The translations under genes were made by a program, and so were the position numbers. From Candidatus Heimdallarchaeota archaeon (GTDB taxonomy: Archaea; Asgardarchaeota; Heimdallarchaeia; Heimdallarchaeales; Heimdallarchaeaceae), in NCBI GenBank assembly GCA_021399345.1, contig JAAFKI010000112.1, positions 109,753 through 173,752 on the forward strand: 64,000 nucleotides of DNA. Reading direction: 5' to 3'. The notes beneath the pieces are model-generated. The model was not told the origin of the DNA, did no database searches, and saw only the letters and a list, made by a program, of their open reading frames with translations. This document shows positions 14,525 through 23,436 of the stretch, one piece after another (within the stretch, counting starts at the first letter, position 1; each line of letters starts with the position of its first letter).

Positions 14525-15460
14525 ATGCAAGAAGACATAGAAGCGGTTCTGGAAAGGCAAACAGTCTTAGGTAAATTTCTCGATAGGTTAAACTATCGAA
14601 CACTCCGCTACATATATACATTGATGAATAGAATGTTATCCTCTATTGATCGTTTTCTAAGTTCAAATGAAGATAGCATTTATACATTAAGAACAACCCT
14701 TTTGTCTTCAATGTCCATGCTTGCACGAACATTTTATCAAAGCTCATTAGTTGATTATCTTCGTTCAGGAGGTAGAACAGCTACAGAATTTGAAGAAGAG
14801 GTAGAACGAGCTTATTTGAAAGGCATGAATGAACGTGAGATGATAGTTCAAAAAATTGAAAATACGCTAGTTAGAGGCGGGGAACTACTAGAATTAAAAG
14901 AGATTGTCAACAAAACTTGGCAGGATATTTATTACAGGACTTCACCAGAATCCTCAGCGGAGGAAAATCTTCGAAATAACCTATCCTTAGTAATGGAGAA
15001 ACAAGATGAATATATAACACTGCATAAATCAAATGTAACAAGAATAGAAAGTCAAGAAGTACAAAAAGATTTGATAAAACAAATAACAGATTTATCATAC
15101 CAGGCAATTGACCTTGGGGACAAAGCACAAATGACTTTACATGAATTGCTTGATATCTGTATATTACCGCTAGTATCAATCTATGATGATGAATCCTTGA
15201 GCGCAGAAAAAATCTTATCTCAAATTCAGATGCTTGAAACAAAATCCAAGGATGTTCTAAGTGAGGATGAAATAGGAAAGTTGTGTGATGTTCTTTCTTG
15301 GGGATTAGATGATATCAGCAGTTTTGATGATCTAATCAATCTGGGGAAAGAATTAAGAAATGAATATGCGGCTTTGCTTTCGGAATTTCTGGTATATTTG
15401 GTTGATATTGATCTGGGCATTCAAGAGCTTGAATCTTTTATTTTAGAGAGTGCTGAATAG
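14525..15460 (+). CDS. Hypothetical helical protein (311 aa)
   Basis: 311 residues, soluble, strongly helical and acidic, without signal peptide or Cys motifs. Long amphipathic segments rich in Leu, Glu, Ile and Arg suggest helical bundles or coiled coils. I recognise no domain. A TATA-like CTTTTATTTAAG (about 14491-14502) lies some 25 bp before the ATG and no ribosome site is seen, so the message is probably leaderless. The pterin gene follows 50 bp later with its own promoter. The length and the steady codon pattern support a real gene. Confidence 0.7.
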   Translation: MQEDIEAVLERQTVLGKFLDRLNYRTLRYIYTLMNRMLSSIDRFLSSNEDSIYTLRTTLLSSMSMLARTFYQSSLVDYLRSGGRTATEFEEEVERAYLKGMNEREMIVQKIENTLVRGGELLELKEIVNKTWQDIYYRTSPESSAEENLRNNLSLVMEKQDEYITLHKSNVTRIESQEVQKDLIKQITDLSYQAIDLGDKAQMTLHELLDICILPLVSIYDDESLSAEKILSQIQMLETKSKDVLSEDEIGKLCDVLSWGLDDISSFDDLINLGKELRNEYAALLSEFLVYLVDIDLGIQELESFILESAE

Positions 15461-15509
15461 CAGATGAAAGAAAGAAGGATTTTTATTAAAATCGAAGAAC
15501 CATAAACTA

Positions 15510-16004
15510 ATGACTTATAATTTATTTCTAAATAGGGATTACTTAACTTTCTCTTGTGCACATTTTGTAATTGGAGAAAACTTCTATGAACCGCTTCATG
15601 GACATAATTATAAGATTTTAATCAATGTTTATGGAACACAAGGAAAAGATAACATGGTCATTGATTTCCATGACATTAAAAAAATCTTGAAACCTTTTGT
15701 TGATTCTCTGGATCACTATGTTCTTGTACCATCTAATAACAAGTTTCTAGAAATTACAGAAAAAGATGAACAAGTGATAATCAAAATCCCTCACCTCGAT
15801 AAAGAATATGAACTTCCTAAATCAGATGTTGTTTTACTCCCTATTGAAAACACAACTGTAGAAGAGATGAGCCATTATTTTGTTAAACTCCTAGCACAAA
15901 GTGAGGAAATTAAAAGAGAAAACATAAGCCAAGTTACAGTTACTGTTTATGAGTATGAAGGGCAAGGAGTAACAACTGAATTATTCCCAGTTCATGAGGA
16001 TTAA
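15510..16004 (+). CDS. PTPS-III-type 6-pyruvoyltetrahydropterin synthase homologue
   Basis: 164 residues of the COG0720 (PTPS/QueD) family. Zinc ligands H18, H30 and H32 are in place (SCAHF; PLHGHNY). The catalytic Cys of QueD and PTPS, normally four residues before the HGH motif, is absent; instead Glu27 gives ExxHGH. That is the mark of PTPS-III, which makes 6-hydroxymethyl-7,8-dihydropterin directly from 7,8-dihydroneopterin triphosphate. The neighbouring convergent gene is MptE, which uses exactly this product, so I assign it to pterin cofactor synthesis rather than queuosine. TTTTATTAAA at 15481-15490 lies 20-29 bp before the ATG: probably leaderless. The C-terminal Glu pair of the family is also present. 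Confidence 0.8.
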   Translation: MTYNLFLNRDYLTFSCAHFVIGENFYEPLHGHNYKILINVYGTQGKDNMVIDFHDIKKILKPFVDSLDHYVLVPSNNKFLEITEKDEQVIIKIPHLDKEYELPKSDVVLLPIENTTVEEMSHYFVKLLAQSEEIKRENISQVTVTVYEYEGQGVTTELFPVHED

Positions 16005-16005
16005 T

Positions 16006-16767
16006 CTATTTTTTAACTAAAAAAATATCTTGACCAGTGTTAGAACACCAATTGATAATTGACTTAGCAATAGTAAATTTTTTCAGTTTTCGTTCTTTGG
16101 CTTCTTTGTTCAATTCCGACATTTTAGAATACTTACCTATTTTTGTCCCAAAATCAAACCCAATTAAGCCAATTTTTGATGCCGACATAAGAGTAGATAA
16201 ACAAATTATTCTGTCCCCATCAGTAAATCCAAAGAAGTTGAATGAACCAGGTAAAGGAGTTGTCTGTGTGGAAATTATGAAAGACCCTTTAGAAATTTGA
16301 GTAATATTGGCTTTAACGGTGTCTAAGTTATCTCCATGTACATGAACAATAGGTATAGATCCTTTAAGTTGAGCAGTTAGTTGATCACCAATTGCCCCAT
16401 CTAAATCAGTAACTATGAAATTTGGGATAATTCCTTGGGAAATAAGAAAGGAAGTAGCCCCATCAGCTGATATTAAGATATCTGAAGCCTTAGCATGGTT
16501 TTCGAGATATTCCGAAAAGTCTTCTTCTAAATGGATACCAGGAGCAATTGCATAAACCAATTTTTCTTCAAGCATGTTTCGCAATTTAATTTCAGAATAA
16601 TTACTTGGATGGAATCGTATAATTTGTTGAAGGGATTTTAGGTCTTCATTATCATCAATATCTAGAAATTCGCAAATCTTTGGATACCAATGTTCATTCC
16701 ATATTTGTAAAGAAAATTTAAGTTTCTCCAGTTCATTGAAAGAAGATTTAACTGTGTCAAAAATCAT
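16006..16767 (-). CDS. mptE: 6-hydroxymethylpterin diphosphokinase MptE
   Basis: 253 residues of the MptE-like (DUF115) family. The core has ILISADGATSFLISQGIIP, then IVTDLDGAI and PIVHVHGDN, the conserved Asp-rich and HGDN segments that bind ATP and metal. It pyrophosphorylates 6-hydroxymethyl-7,8-dihydropterin on the way to methanopterin- or folate-like C1 carriers. The end lies 2 bp from the convergent PTPS-III gene. The ATG start follows GGGGAT and overlaps by 11 bp the end of the CBS gene upstream, so the two are probably one transcript. Confident family match; the final cofactor is not known from this window. Confidence 0.85.
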   Translation of the reverse strand: MIFDTVKSSFNELEKLKFSLQIWNEHWYPKICEFLDIDDNEDLKSLQQIIRFHPSNYSEIKLRNMLEEKLVYAIAPGIHLEEDFSEYLENHAKASDILISADGATSFLISQGIIPNFIVTDLDGAIGDQLTAQLKGSIPIVHVHGDNLDTVKANITQISKGSFIISTQTTPLPGSFNFFGFTDGDRIICLSTLMSASKIGLIGFDFGTKIGKYSKMSELNKEAKERKLKKFTIAKSIINWCSNTGQDIFLVKK

Positions 16768-17065
16768 TTAAATCCCCTTCATCACTTTCTAATTCTTCTA
16801 TAGTAAATGACCTTCTACTGTGTATACGAGTAAGCTCTGATTCATAGCGTGCTTCAATATCTCTAAATGTTAGGAAACCAACAATTGTCTTTTGATCCGT
16901 TCTATCAACAACTGGAAGACATTCTATTCTATGAGTAGTTAATCGATCAAAAACTACCGTAAGTGTTTCATCAGGATATGCTACAATGACTTCAGATGTC
17001 ATACATTCACCAACAGTACTCTTACCTTTTGAGAAACCTTTCTCTGTTTTTTCCTTCTCTGTCAC
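16757..17065 (-). CDS. Single CBS-domain protein
   Basis: 102 residues from a GTG start. One CBS motif is clear (VGECMTSEVIVAYPDETLTV, then HRIECLPVVD and IVGFLTFRDI); a second is missing, so the protein must dimerise to form the usual Bateman pair. CBS domains bind adenosine nucleotides or SAM and regulate partners. The acidic C-terminus (ELESDEGDLNDF) overlaps the mptE start by 11 bp, so translational coupling is likely. A regulatory link to pterin synthesis is inference only. Confidence 0.75.
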   Translation of the reverse strand: MTEKEKTEKGFSKGKSTVGECMTSEVIVAYPDETLTVVFDRLTTHRIECLPVVDRTDQKTIVGFLTFRDIEARYESELTRIHSRRSFTIEELESDEGDLNDF

Positions 17066-17269
17066 AAAGTAATAATAGATTTTAGTGATTTAACTTTATT
17101 TGTCATTTTATGTCTTCCATAGATGAATTTGAGTGTTAAGTTCAAACAACCAAAGAAGAAGAATAATAAAGGTTTGAACTTGTCCATGACAAAGATTGAT
17201 TAATTTCTAAGTATTGTATATATTAGGAACCCTCATCTTGAATTAGCTGTAAAGAAGTAGTGTGGTATC

Positions 17270-19438
17270 ATGCATAAAAAACATCAGAGATTTTTTTCAA
17301 TGTTTTTCGTTATTTTATTCTTTTTTGTAATATTTAATGGATTGAATGTTGGAACTGGGGAAGTGCAGATTTACAACAAAACCCTTTCTTCTGAAAACTC
17401 TGATGTGAGATTCATTTATATTGATGATCAAGACAGATTGATAGTTCTTCCACAGGAGGATTCTTACGGAGTTCAACCCTTCGTGCTTGATATTGACGAT
17501 GATTCTCTTCTTGAAACAGTTATAGTTGCTGATATGGGCGAAACACAGGGTAAAATAGTATATTTGATTAAAGATGAAAGTGTTGCAAGTGGTTGGCCAT
17601 TAAAGCTTTACTGGGATATGAATGATGTTGAAATCCTAGGCAGAATGGACTTAAACAATGGTAATGATCCTAGGATAATCATACGTTACACTAAAGACAT
17701 TCTTGATAATATCACAACTTCATTCATTGCAATAGATGTTGAAGGGAATATTGATGTATCTTGGGGATTCGAACTTCCCGGTTCCTTTATTTCTCACACA
17801 ATAGTTTCTGATTTAAATAAAGATGGTAACAAGGAATTTGTTCTCATTGATAAAAATGAAACAGTATATTATTTGGATAACTTGGGGAACAACATGATGA
17901 ATTGGCCAATGAAAGTAAATGATTCTACAAATTTCATTCCACCAGTAGCGGAGGATATCACAAATGATGGAGAAAAGGAGATAATTGTCACCACTGATAA
18001 AGGATTCATCTATGCATGGTTCTTAAATGGTTCAATTATAGAGGGGTTTCCACTTAAAATTAATGTCACATATCCAGTCTTTGAGGAATTTAGGGAGATG
18101 CCAATGATAAGTGATTTTAATCTTGATGGTGATGTAGATTTATTCATAGCGTCCACTGATGCGTATATGTATGGAATAACACTTGATTCTGAGAATAACA
18201 AAACATGGGTAGAAGCAATTCCTAATTCAGTGTATACAACTCAAGGCATATCGTATGATATTGATAATGATGGACACCAGGAGATTCTTCAATTACTCTA
18301 CTATGGGCTAGCTGTATATAATGTAACAGAATCTATCAATCTAGAATTCTACTTTGATGCTGGAAGTAATTATATAGGATCACCAGCAATTGCTGACATA
18401 GATGGGGATAATGAAGTAGAAATCATAATCATGAACACCATTTATGCATATATTCTTGAACATGATGGAGAAGTTCTTGAACAAATACCAAATTGGATCA
18501 CAACCGCTAACAAAGTATCACCGATAGTATATGATATTGATAGGGATAATGAAATTGAGATCGTACATTTATCATTAGGGGGAGTGATTTTGATTAAGGA
18601 AACTAATGATTTTGGAATAGCCCCTTGGGTTTATCCTTTAGGCTCGCCAACTCACACATCAAATACCGATTTAGATGAAGATGGATTATTAGATTTTGAA
18701 GAAGAGATAATAGGTACAGATGTGAATAACAGTGACACAGATGGTGATACAGTGCTAGATGGTCTAGAGGTTAATCAATATGTGCTGAATCCACAAGTTC
18801 CGGATACAGACTGGGACAGTGACAGTGATGGGTTGACAAATATTGATGAAATTGATGTATACCTAACAAACCCGTTGAACCCAGATTCAGATTTTGATAC
18901 TTTAAACGATGGGGATGAGATTTATGTTTATTTTACCAGCCCATTTTCTTCAGATTCCGACGAAGATGGAATGCCAGATAACTATGAAATCCTATATGAA
19001 AGTCACGACCCGAATGATCCTTCTGATGCACAAGAAGACCCAGATAATGACAATCTGATAAATCTAGATGAGAGAGCTATGGGGACTCATCCTGAAGATC
19101 CTGACACAGATGGTGATTCTTTACTCGATGGGGATGAGATAAATCGGTATTATACTAATCCTCTCCAACCCGATGCTAATTTCGATATGGATGGCGATGG
19201 TTTAACCAATGTTGAGGAAGTTGACATCTACGGTACTAATCCTGGTGATCCAGACAGTGATCAAGATGGTTATACTGACAAAGAAGAGATTAACGCCAAA
19301 TCTGATCCTCTTGATCCCAACAGCATTCCTAAAGAAAGATCCAACAATTGGATGTATAGTTTCATTGCCATTGTACCTATTGTTATTCTTACTCCCATTT
19401 ATGTTCGCAGATTATATTCAAGAAGGCTATTGAAATGA
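17270..19438 (+). CDS. Calcium-repeat beta-propeller surface protein
   Basis: 722 residues. An N-terminal hydrophobic segment (about 8-30) acts as signal or anchor. Residues about 60-450 hold FG-GAP/VCBS-like blades with recurring D-x-D-x-D motifs (DIDDDSLLET, DLNKDGNKEF, DFNLDGDVDLF, DIDGDNEVEI). Residues about 465-690 contain eight or nine thrombospondin type 3-like repeats (DTDGDTVLDGLE, DSDEDGMPDNYE, DMDGDGLTNVEE, DSDQDGYTDKEE), each binding calcium. A C-terminal helix (about 697-715) ends in basic residues, so the protein is displayed outside. The stop overlaps the next gene by 4 bp. Adhesion or cell-cell contact is a likely role, known from relatives rather than seen here. Confidence 0.82.
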   Translation: MHKKHQRFFSMFFVILFFFVIFNGLNVGTGEVQIYNKTLSSENSDVRFIYIDDQDRLIVLPQEDSYGVQPFVLDIDDDSLLETVIVADMGETQGKIVYLIKDESVASGWPLKLYWDMNDVEILGRMDLNNGNDPRIIIRYTKDILDNITTSFIAIDVEGNIDVSWGFELPGSFISHTIVSDLNKDGNKEFVLIDKNETVYYLDNLGNNMMNWPMKVNDSTNFIPPVAEDITNDGEKEIIVTTDKGFIYAWFLNGSIIEGFPLKINVTYPVFEEFREMPMISDFNLDGDVDLFIASTDAYMYGITLDSENNKTWVEAIPNSVYTTQGISYDIDNDGHQEILQLLYYGLAVYNVTESINLEFYFDAGSNYIGSPAIADIDGDNEVEIIIMNTIYAYILEHDGEVLEQIPNWITTANKVSPIVYDIDRDNEIEIVHLSLGGVILIKETNDFGIAPWVYPLGSPTHTSNTDLDEDGLLDFEEEIIGTDVNNSDTDGDTVLDGLEVNQYVLNPQVPDTDWDSDSDGLTNIDEIDVYLTNPLNPDSDFDTLNDGDEIYVYFTSPFSSDSDEDGMPDNYEILYESHDPNDPSDAQEDPDNDNLINLDERAMGTHPEDPDTDGDSLLDGDEINRYYTNPLQPDANFDMDGDGLTNVEEVDIYGTNPGDPDSDQDGYTDKEEINAKSDPLDPNSIPKERSNNWMYSFIAIVPIVILTPIYVRRLYSRRLLK

Positions 19439-19869
19439 GATGTCCTTATTGCGGTTATACCAAAACTGTAAACAAAGAAGGTAAAATACGTGTTTTTACT
19501 TGTCCTCGATGTGATTATTTATTTGAAGAACCCCTTAGTAAAGTACTTCTAGAAAAAGTTCTTTCTGTGCCTTTCTCCAGTTTGATTTATACGCCTCTTT
19601 TACTAGTAATAAATTATTACTTTACTCAATTAATCTACAGTGAAAGCAGTCCTTTATCTTCTGGAGCATTACTGATGTTTCTTATCTTATTAACCGCCAT
19701 AGTATTGCTTCTTGTGTTCTATATCACAGCGGGAGGAAGCTCTAGGATTTTCATTGTTAAACCAACAGAGAATAGAAACTTGATCAAGCAACTAATGGAT
19801 ATTAATTCACTTGTTAAGATTTCAGTTTTTCTGATTATATCCTCCATTTTTGCTGGAATTTACTTTTGA
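19435..19869 (+). CDS. Zinc-ribbon membrane protein (144 aa)
   Basis: The gene starts with an ATGA overlap at the end of the propeller gene. Residues 3-6 and 24-27 are CPYC and CPRC, a zinc ribbon at the cytoplasmic N-terminus. Three hydrophobic helices follow (about 52-68, 78-100 and 125-143). It is probably an inner membrane accessory of the upstream surface protein, for example in its insertion or assembly, judged by coupling alone. The combination of a short zinc ribbon and a few membrane helices recurs in the gene at 63338-63988. No family name is recognised. Confidence 0.7.
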   Translation: MRCPYCGYTKTVNKEGKIRVFTCPRCDYLFEEPLSKVLLEKVLSVPFSSLIYTPLLLVINYYFTQLIYSESSPLSSGALLMFLILLTAIVLLLVFYITAGGSSRIFIVKPTENRNLIKQLMDINSLVKISVFLIISSIFAGIYF

Positions 19870-20032
19870 TATAGAATGAATTATATACCAACCCATTTGT
19901 TCTTTTCAACTTTATAGAGTATAGCTTTATTGGATATAGAACAACATACTACACCAACTTAGTTAACTGACAAATAATTTTGTTTTTCGAGTTAGTTAAA
20001 AAGAAAAAGAAAAAGAAAAAGGGAATTAAAAC

Positions 20033-21964
20033 TTATTTCCTTTTGCGGAAGAATGCAATAAATGCGGCAGCACCTATAGCAGCAATTATTCCAAAGACTG
20101 GGAACGGAGTTCTCTCAGGTATTGGATATCCAGCAGCTTCTAACCATTCGAATGAAGCGTCAATGTCATAATTGTACTTGACGATATCATTGAAGTAGAA
20201 GTATGCTTGAGAGGGATATACTACGCTATGAGCGACTTGATATTCACCGTCATGAATGACAGCGTTAATCTCATCTCTGTTAATAGCATAATTTATTGCT
20301 TTTCTAACGGCTACACCTACAGTATATTCTTCTTTACCAGATTCAGACAAGTAATCAAAGTTATCAACACCACCGATAAATGGTCTACGAAGATTGTAGA
20401 ACATAAAAGTCAATGATGAACCGACATAAGTTTGTACTTGGAACTTAGCGTCTGCTTGCATTTGCTTTCTTTCAGCTGGGAATTCACCTAGACCAACAAC
20501 GTCTAGTTTTCCTGCTTTGAATTCAGCAAGTGCAGCAGAACTATCTGGAATTACACGCACGTTAATGTTTTTAACGAATGGAGTCATACCAGTTGTTCCG
20601 TCGATTGCACCTTTGCCATACCAGCCATCCCATCTTTCCATTACAGTTACAGAGCTTTTGATGGAGTAGTCTAAACTATATTTACCACAACCAAAAGCTG
20701 AGGTACTGAAAGCTACCCATTGATCTGTTAAGATCATATTGGCGTATAAACCGGTTGTTTCAACACCACCTTCTGTGTAAGTAACGGTTGGGTCTGTGGA
20801 GTTTAAGAAGAACTCAGGTAAGACATACCATGGGAGCATAGCCCACATGTCAGCAAATGGTTCGATTTCTACAGAATCTGGGTCACCATCTATATGGACG
20901 TGGAAGGATAACTCATCAAGTGGGTCTACATATATGTCAGATATCCACTCATGATAGCTTGTACTTTCACTTATTACTTTATTAGCCCAAGCGACATATG
21001 TGAAAACTGCATCTTTTGCAGTAACCTGTTGGTTAGTTCCATCACTGTATTCTCCATTCTTCAAACCGACCATTAATTCACCAGTTGGAATGTCTGCTAA
21101 TGGATCAGAATTTGCATCTCTATCTGTAGAGTTGTAAGATGGGTTCCAATAGATATCGTCCATCATCCAGAATTGGTAATGGGTTTCATCAATTTGATCC
21201 CAATCATATACGAGTCCTGTCTTCAATGGAGCATAGTCTGGGTTCATTTGAACAATTGGTTCCATCATCAAACCATAAATGAATGAACTGGAGGCATCAT
21301 CTGAGAATAATGGATTTAGCTCTTTCCAATTTGCATCTGCATCGTTGTATTCGTCAAGACTGTCTTGACCATCATGATAACCAGCATAGCTCATGTATGG
21401 TAGGGAATCAGATAATCCCCAACGGGAATCATAACCTAGTGTATTAGCCCATAGACCAACATATGATCTGGAAGAGTATAATGGTAGAATTGGAATAATT
21501 TTGTCCATCATTAACTGTTGCCAATCATAAAGTAATGCTTGTCTTTCTACTGGGTCTACTAAGGTTACACTTAGATCCTGCATAATTTCAGATTGGTTAC
21601 CATATGGTAAATCTGGACCTAACCCGAATATGTTCAATGAACCGTCTTCCATCCAAACATCTCTTGCGCCTGGAGTAGCACCACCACCAGTTAATGTGAC
21701 GACACCTAGATCGTAGTTGTGTGTTAGAAATAGTGTTCCTAGGAATACTACCCATTCTTCTACTTTGACTTCAACCTCAATACCTATATCTCGCAAGTAT
21801 TGTGCAATGTACAATCCATAATCAGGCCTTACTCCACCGCCGTTTGTTTTAAATGTTAAATTTGCGATGGGTTCTTGGGCTTGAAGAGTATTTGCATTAA
21901 ATGCACTCATCACGATCAAGCTAGAGAGAATAAAAATTGCGAAAATTATTGGTTTTTTCTTCAT
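20033..21964 (-). CDS. Solute-binding protein, apparently permuted SBP_bac_5
   Basis: 643 residues with a signal peptide (1-30) and a C-terminal anchor helix (about 620-640) ending RKRK. It belongs to the peptide/nickel-type extracellular binding proteins, but the order of segments is unusual. Residues 34-178 (IAQYLRDIGIEVEV; YDLGVVTLTGGG; GNQSEIMQDLS; DPVERQALLYDWQQLM; IPILPLY) match what is normally the C-terminal end. Residues from 212 (WKELNPLFSDDASS; MMEPIVQMNPDY) match the normal N-terminus, and the protein closes with the normal middle (VRKAINYAINRDEI; DIDASFEWLEAAGY). This is a circular permutation. No permease or ATPase gene is near. It is the second gene of a pair with the 419-residue protein, 17 bp apart; RBS AAGGTGA. 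Confidence 0.8.
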   Translation of the reverse strand: MKKKPIIFAIFILSSLIVMSAFNANTLQAQEPIANLTFKTNGGGVRPDYGLYIAQYLRDIGIEVEVKVEEWVVFLGTLFLTHNYDLGVVTLTGGGATPGARDVWMEDGSLNIFGLGPDLPYGNQSEIMQDLSVTLVDPVERQALLYDWQQLMMDKIIPILPLYSSRSYVGLWANTLGYDSRWGLSDSLPYMSYAGYHDGQDSLDEYNDADANWKELNPLFSDDASSSFIYGLMMEPIVQMNPDYAPLKTGLVYDWDQIDETHYQFWMMDDIYWNPSYNSTDRDANSDPLADIPTGELMVGLKNGEYSDGTNQQVTAKDAVFTYVAWANKVISESTSYHEWISDIYVDPLDELSFHVHIDGDPDSVEIEPFADMWAMLPWYVLPEFFLNSTDPTVTYTEGGVETTGLYANMILTDQWVAFSTSAFGCGKYSLDYSIKSSVTVMERWDGWYGKGAIDGTTGMTPFVKNINVRVIPDSSAALAEFKAGKLDVVGLGEFPAERKQMQADAKFQVQTYVGSSLTFMFYNLRRPFIGGVDNFDYLSESGKEEYTVGVAVRKAINYAINRDEINAVIHDGEYQVAHSVVYPSQAYFYFNDIVKYNYDIDASFEWLEAAGYPIPERTPFPVFGIIAAIGAAAFIAFFRKRK

Positions 21965-21981
21965 TTTAAGCTCACCTTATT

Positions 21982-23241
21982 TTATTTTCTACGACGCACA
22001 AAATATAGCATCGATGCTAGCCCGAGTATTGAGACACTTATAAGTATGCCGAATCCCAAACCAGTTGATTCTGGTAGTTCGCCAATCCATATGTGGAATA
22101 TTGCTAAGTCTACTTGTAATCTTGGTGCGGCGTGTCCGTAATCTAGTGCGATATCATCTGCTGCGAATCCGTATACGAGGAAGTATACATAGTTCTGTCC
22201 TACGTTCAATCCAGGTAGTGTATTAGTATGAGATATCAATCCTTTATCGTTCTCGTAACTGTCTCTGGTAGCATTGTAAAATACATTGTCCATAGCTATG
22301 TTTGCACTTCCATTCCATATTACTCCAGGATTGTTATTTACTACCCACATAGTTGTCATTGGCCCCATTTCATAGATACTGTCAATAACAACACCATATA
22401 TATTGGGTACAAGATTCAGATTTGTATCTGAAGCGTTGAAGTTAGCTTCTATGCTAGCAGTTACATTTGTTCCTTCTATACCTTCGTCTACCTCTGAGTA
22501 TTGTGTTGCAAATACTGCTTCGGCAACTGGTCTTGGAGCGTCTAACCAATTTGTAATATTGTATCCTTGAGAAGGCAAATCTTCGGAAGCGACTGCGTTA
22601 GCTGTAACATTTACATTATTGAAGTATGCTGTTTCTACTAACGTTGGAATTATATCTTTGTTTTCTCCGACATAGAATCTCTTCGAATCATGAGAATATT
22701 CCCAATGCCAACTTGTGTGATTTGCATCAGATACCAATTCCGCTGCGGTTATTGTTAGATAGTGCCAACCTATATCCATTTGTAATGGAATATCTTGATA
22801 GGTTCCTCTATCTGCTCCAACGTCAAAGTTGCTCATACCCATATCATATCCATCGAGTAAAACATCCATTGTTCCTGTAAATCGAGTTGAATTGTAAAGA
22901 TCGGTTCCTGTGTAACCGGCTGTCCAGTTATTTTGGTCTTCAAAGAACCATGCATCAGTTTGGAGACCACCACCTAGGGCAACGGCTCCGAACCAAGCTT
23001 CAATTGCAACATCGTAGGAAAATGAAAAACTTATGACATCGTTTTGACCGAAGACGGAATTGTCATCTAAGAATCTCTCGTCAAATTCAACCCAACAATA
23101 GCCCATATCTATATAAGCTGATGGTACGTAGTTGATTGTGACGTCTACTTTGTTGTCGTCAGTTGCTGCATTTGATAAAGCAACAAATCCGACAGTAGAT
23201 ACTACAAAAAGGAAAATTAAAATTAGTCCTTTCTTATTCAT
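21982..23241 (-). CDS. Anchored extracellular protein (419 aa)
   Basis: The signal peptide (1-25) follows an ATG behind AAGGTGA. A large beta-rich extracellular part with many Asn, Asp, Trp and Tyr and several potential N-glycosylation sequons (NxT/S) leads to a C-terminal helix (STGLGFGILISVSILGLASM) and RRRK. The tail resembles PGF-CTERM-like archaeal anchors in layout. It precedes the solute-binding protein by 17 bp and shares its type of leader, so they are probably one message and may form a cell-surface binding unit. No catalytic motif or known domain is seen. Confidence 0.68.
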   Translation of the reverse strand: MNKKGLILIFLFVVSTVGFVALSNAATDDNKVDVTINYVPSAYIDMGYCWVEFDERFLDDNSVFGQNDVISFSFSYDVAIEAWFGAVALGGGLQTDAWFFEDQNNWTAGYTGTDLYNSTRFTGTMDVLLDGYDMGMSNFDVGADRGTYQDIPLQMDIGWHYLTITAAELVSDANHTSWHWEYSHDSKRFYVGENKDIIPTLVETAYFNNVNVTANAVASEDLPSQGYNITNWLDAPRPVAEAVFATQYSEVDEGIEGTNVTASIEANFNASDTNLNLVPNIYGVVIDSIYEMGPMTTMWVVNNNPGVIWNGSANIAMDNVFYNATRDSYENDKGLISHTNTLPGLNVGQNYVYFLVYGFAADDIALDYGHAAPRLQVDLAIFHIWIGELPESTGLGFGILISVSILGLASMLYFVRRRK

Positions 23242-23436
23242 TTTTTATTTCACCTTTGCTTACATCGTTGTAAGCAAATAATTCAACCAATATATAATAT
23301 AAAAGTATTATGCAATAATATACACTATTAACATATGGTGAGTTGAATTTTGAATCTCAAAAAACAAATAATTGCTCAAGAAGGTATTCACAGAACGTTA
23401 TGCTTCAATCTATGTAAGTAAGCTCTTTTACTTGAC

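Noticed and set aside
19990-20022. Purine-rich (AAAAAG)n tract as a functional repeat
   Set aside because: A short simple-sequence run at the 3' side of the solute-binding gene; read leftward it is a pyrimidine tract suited to termination and nothing more.
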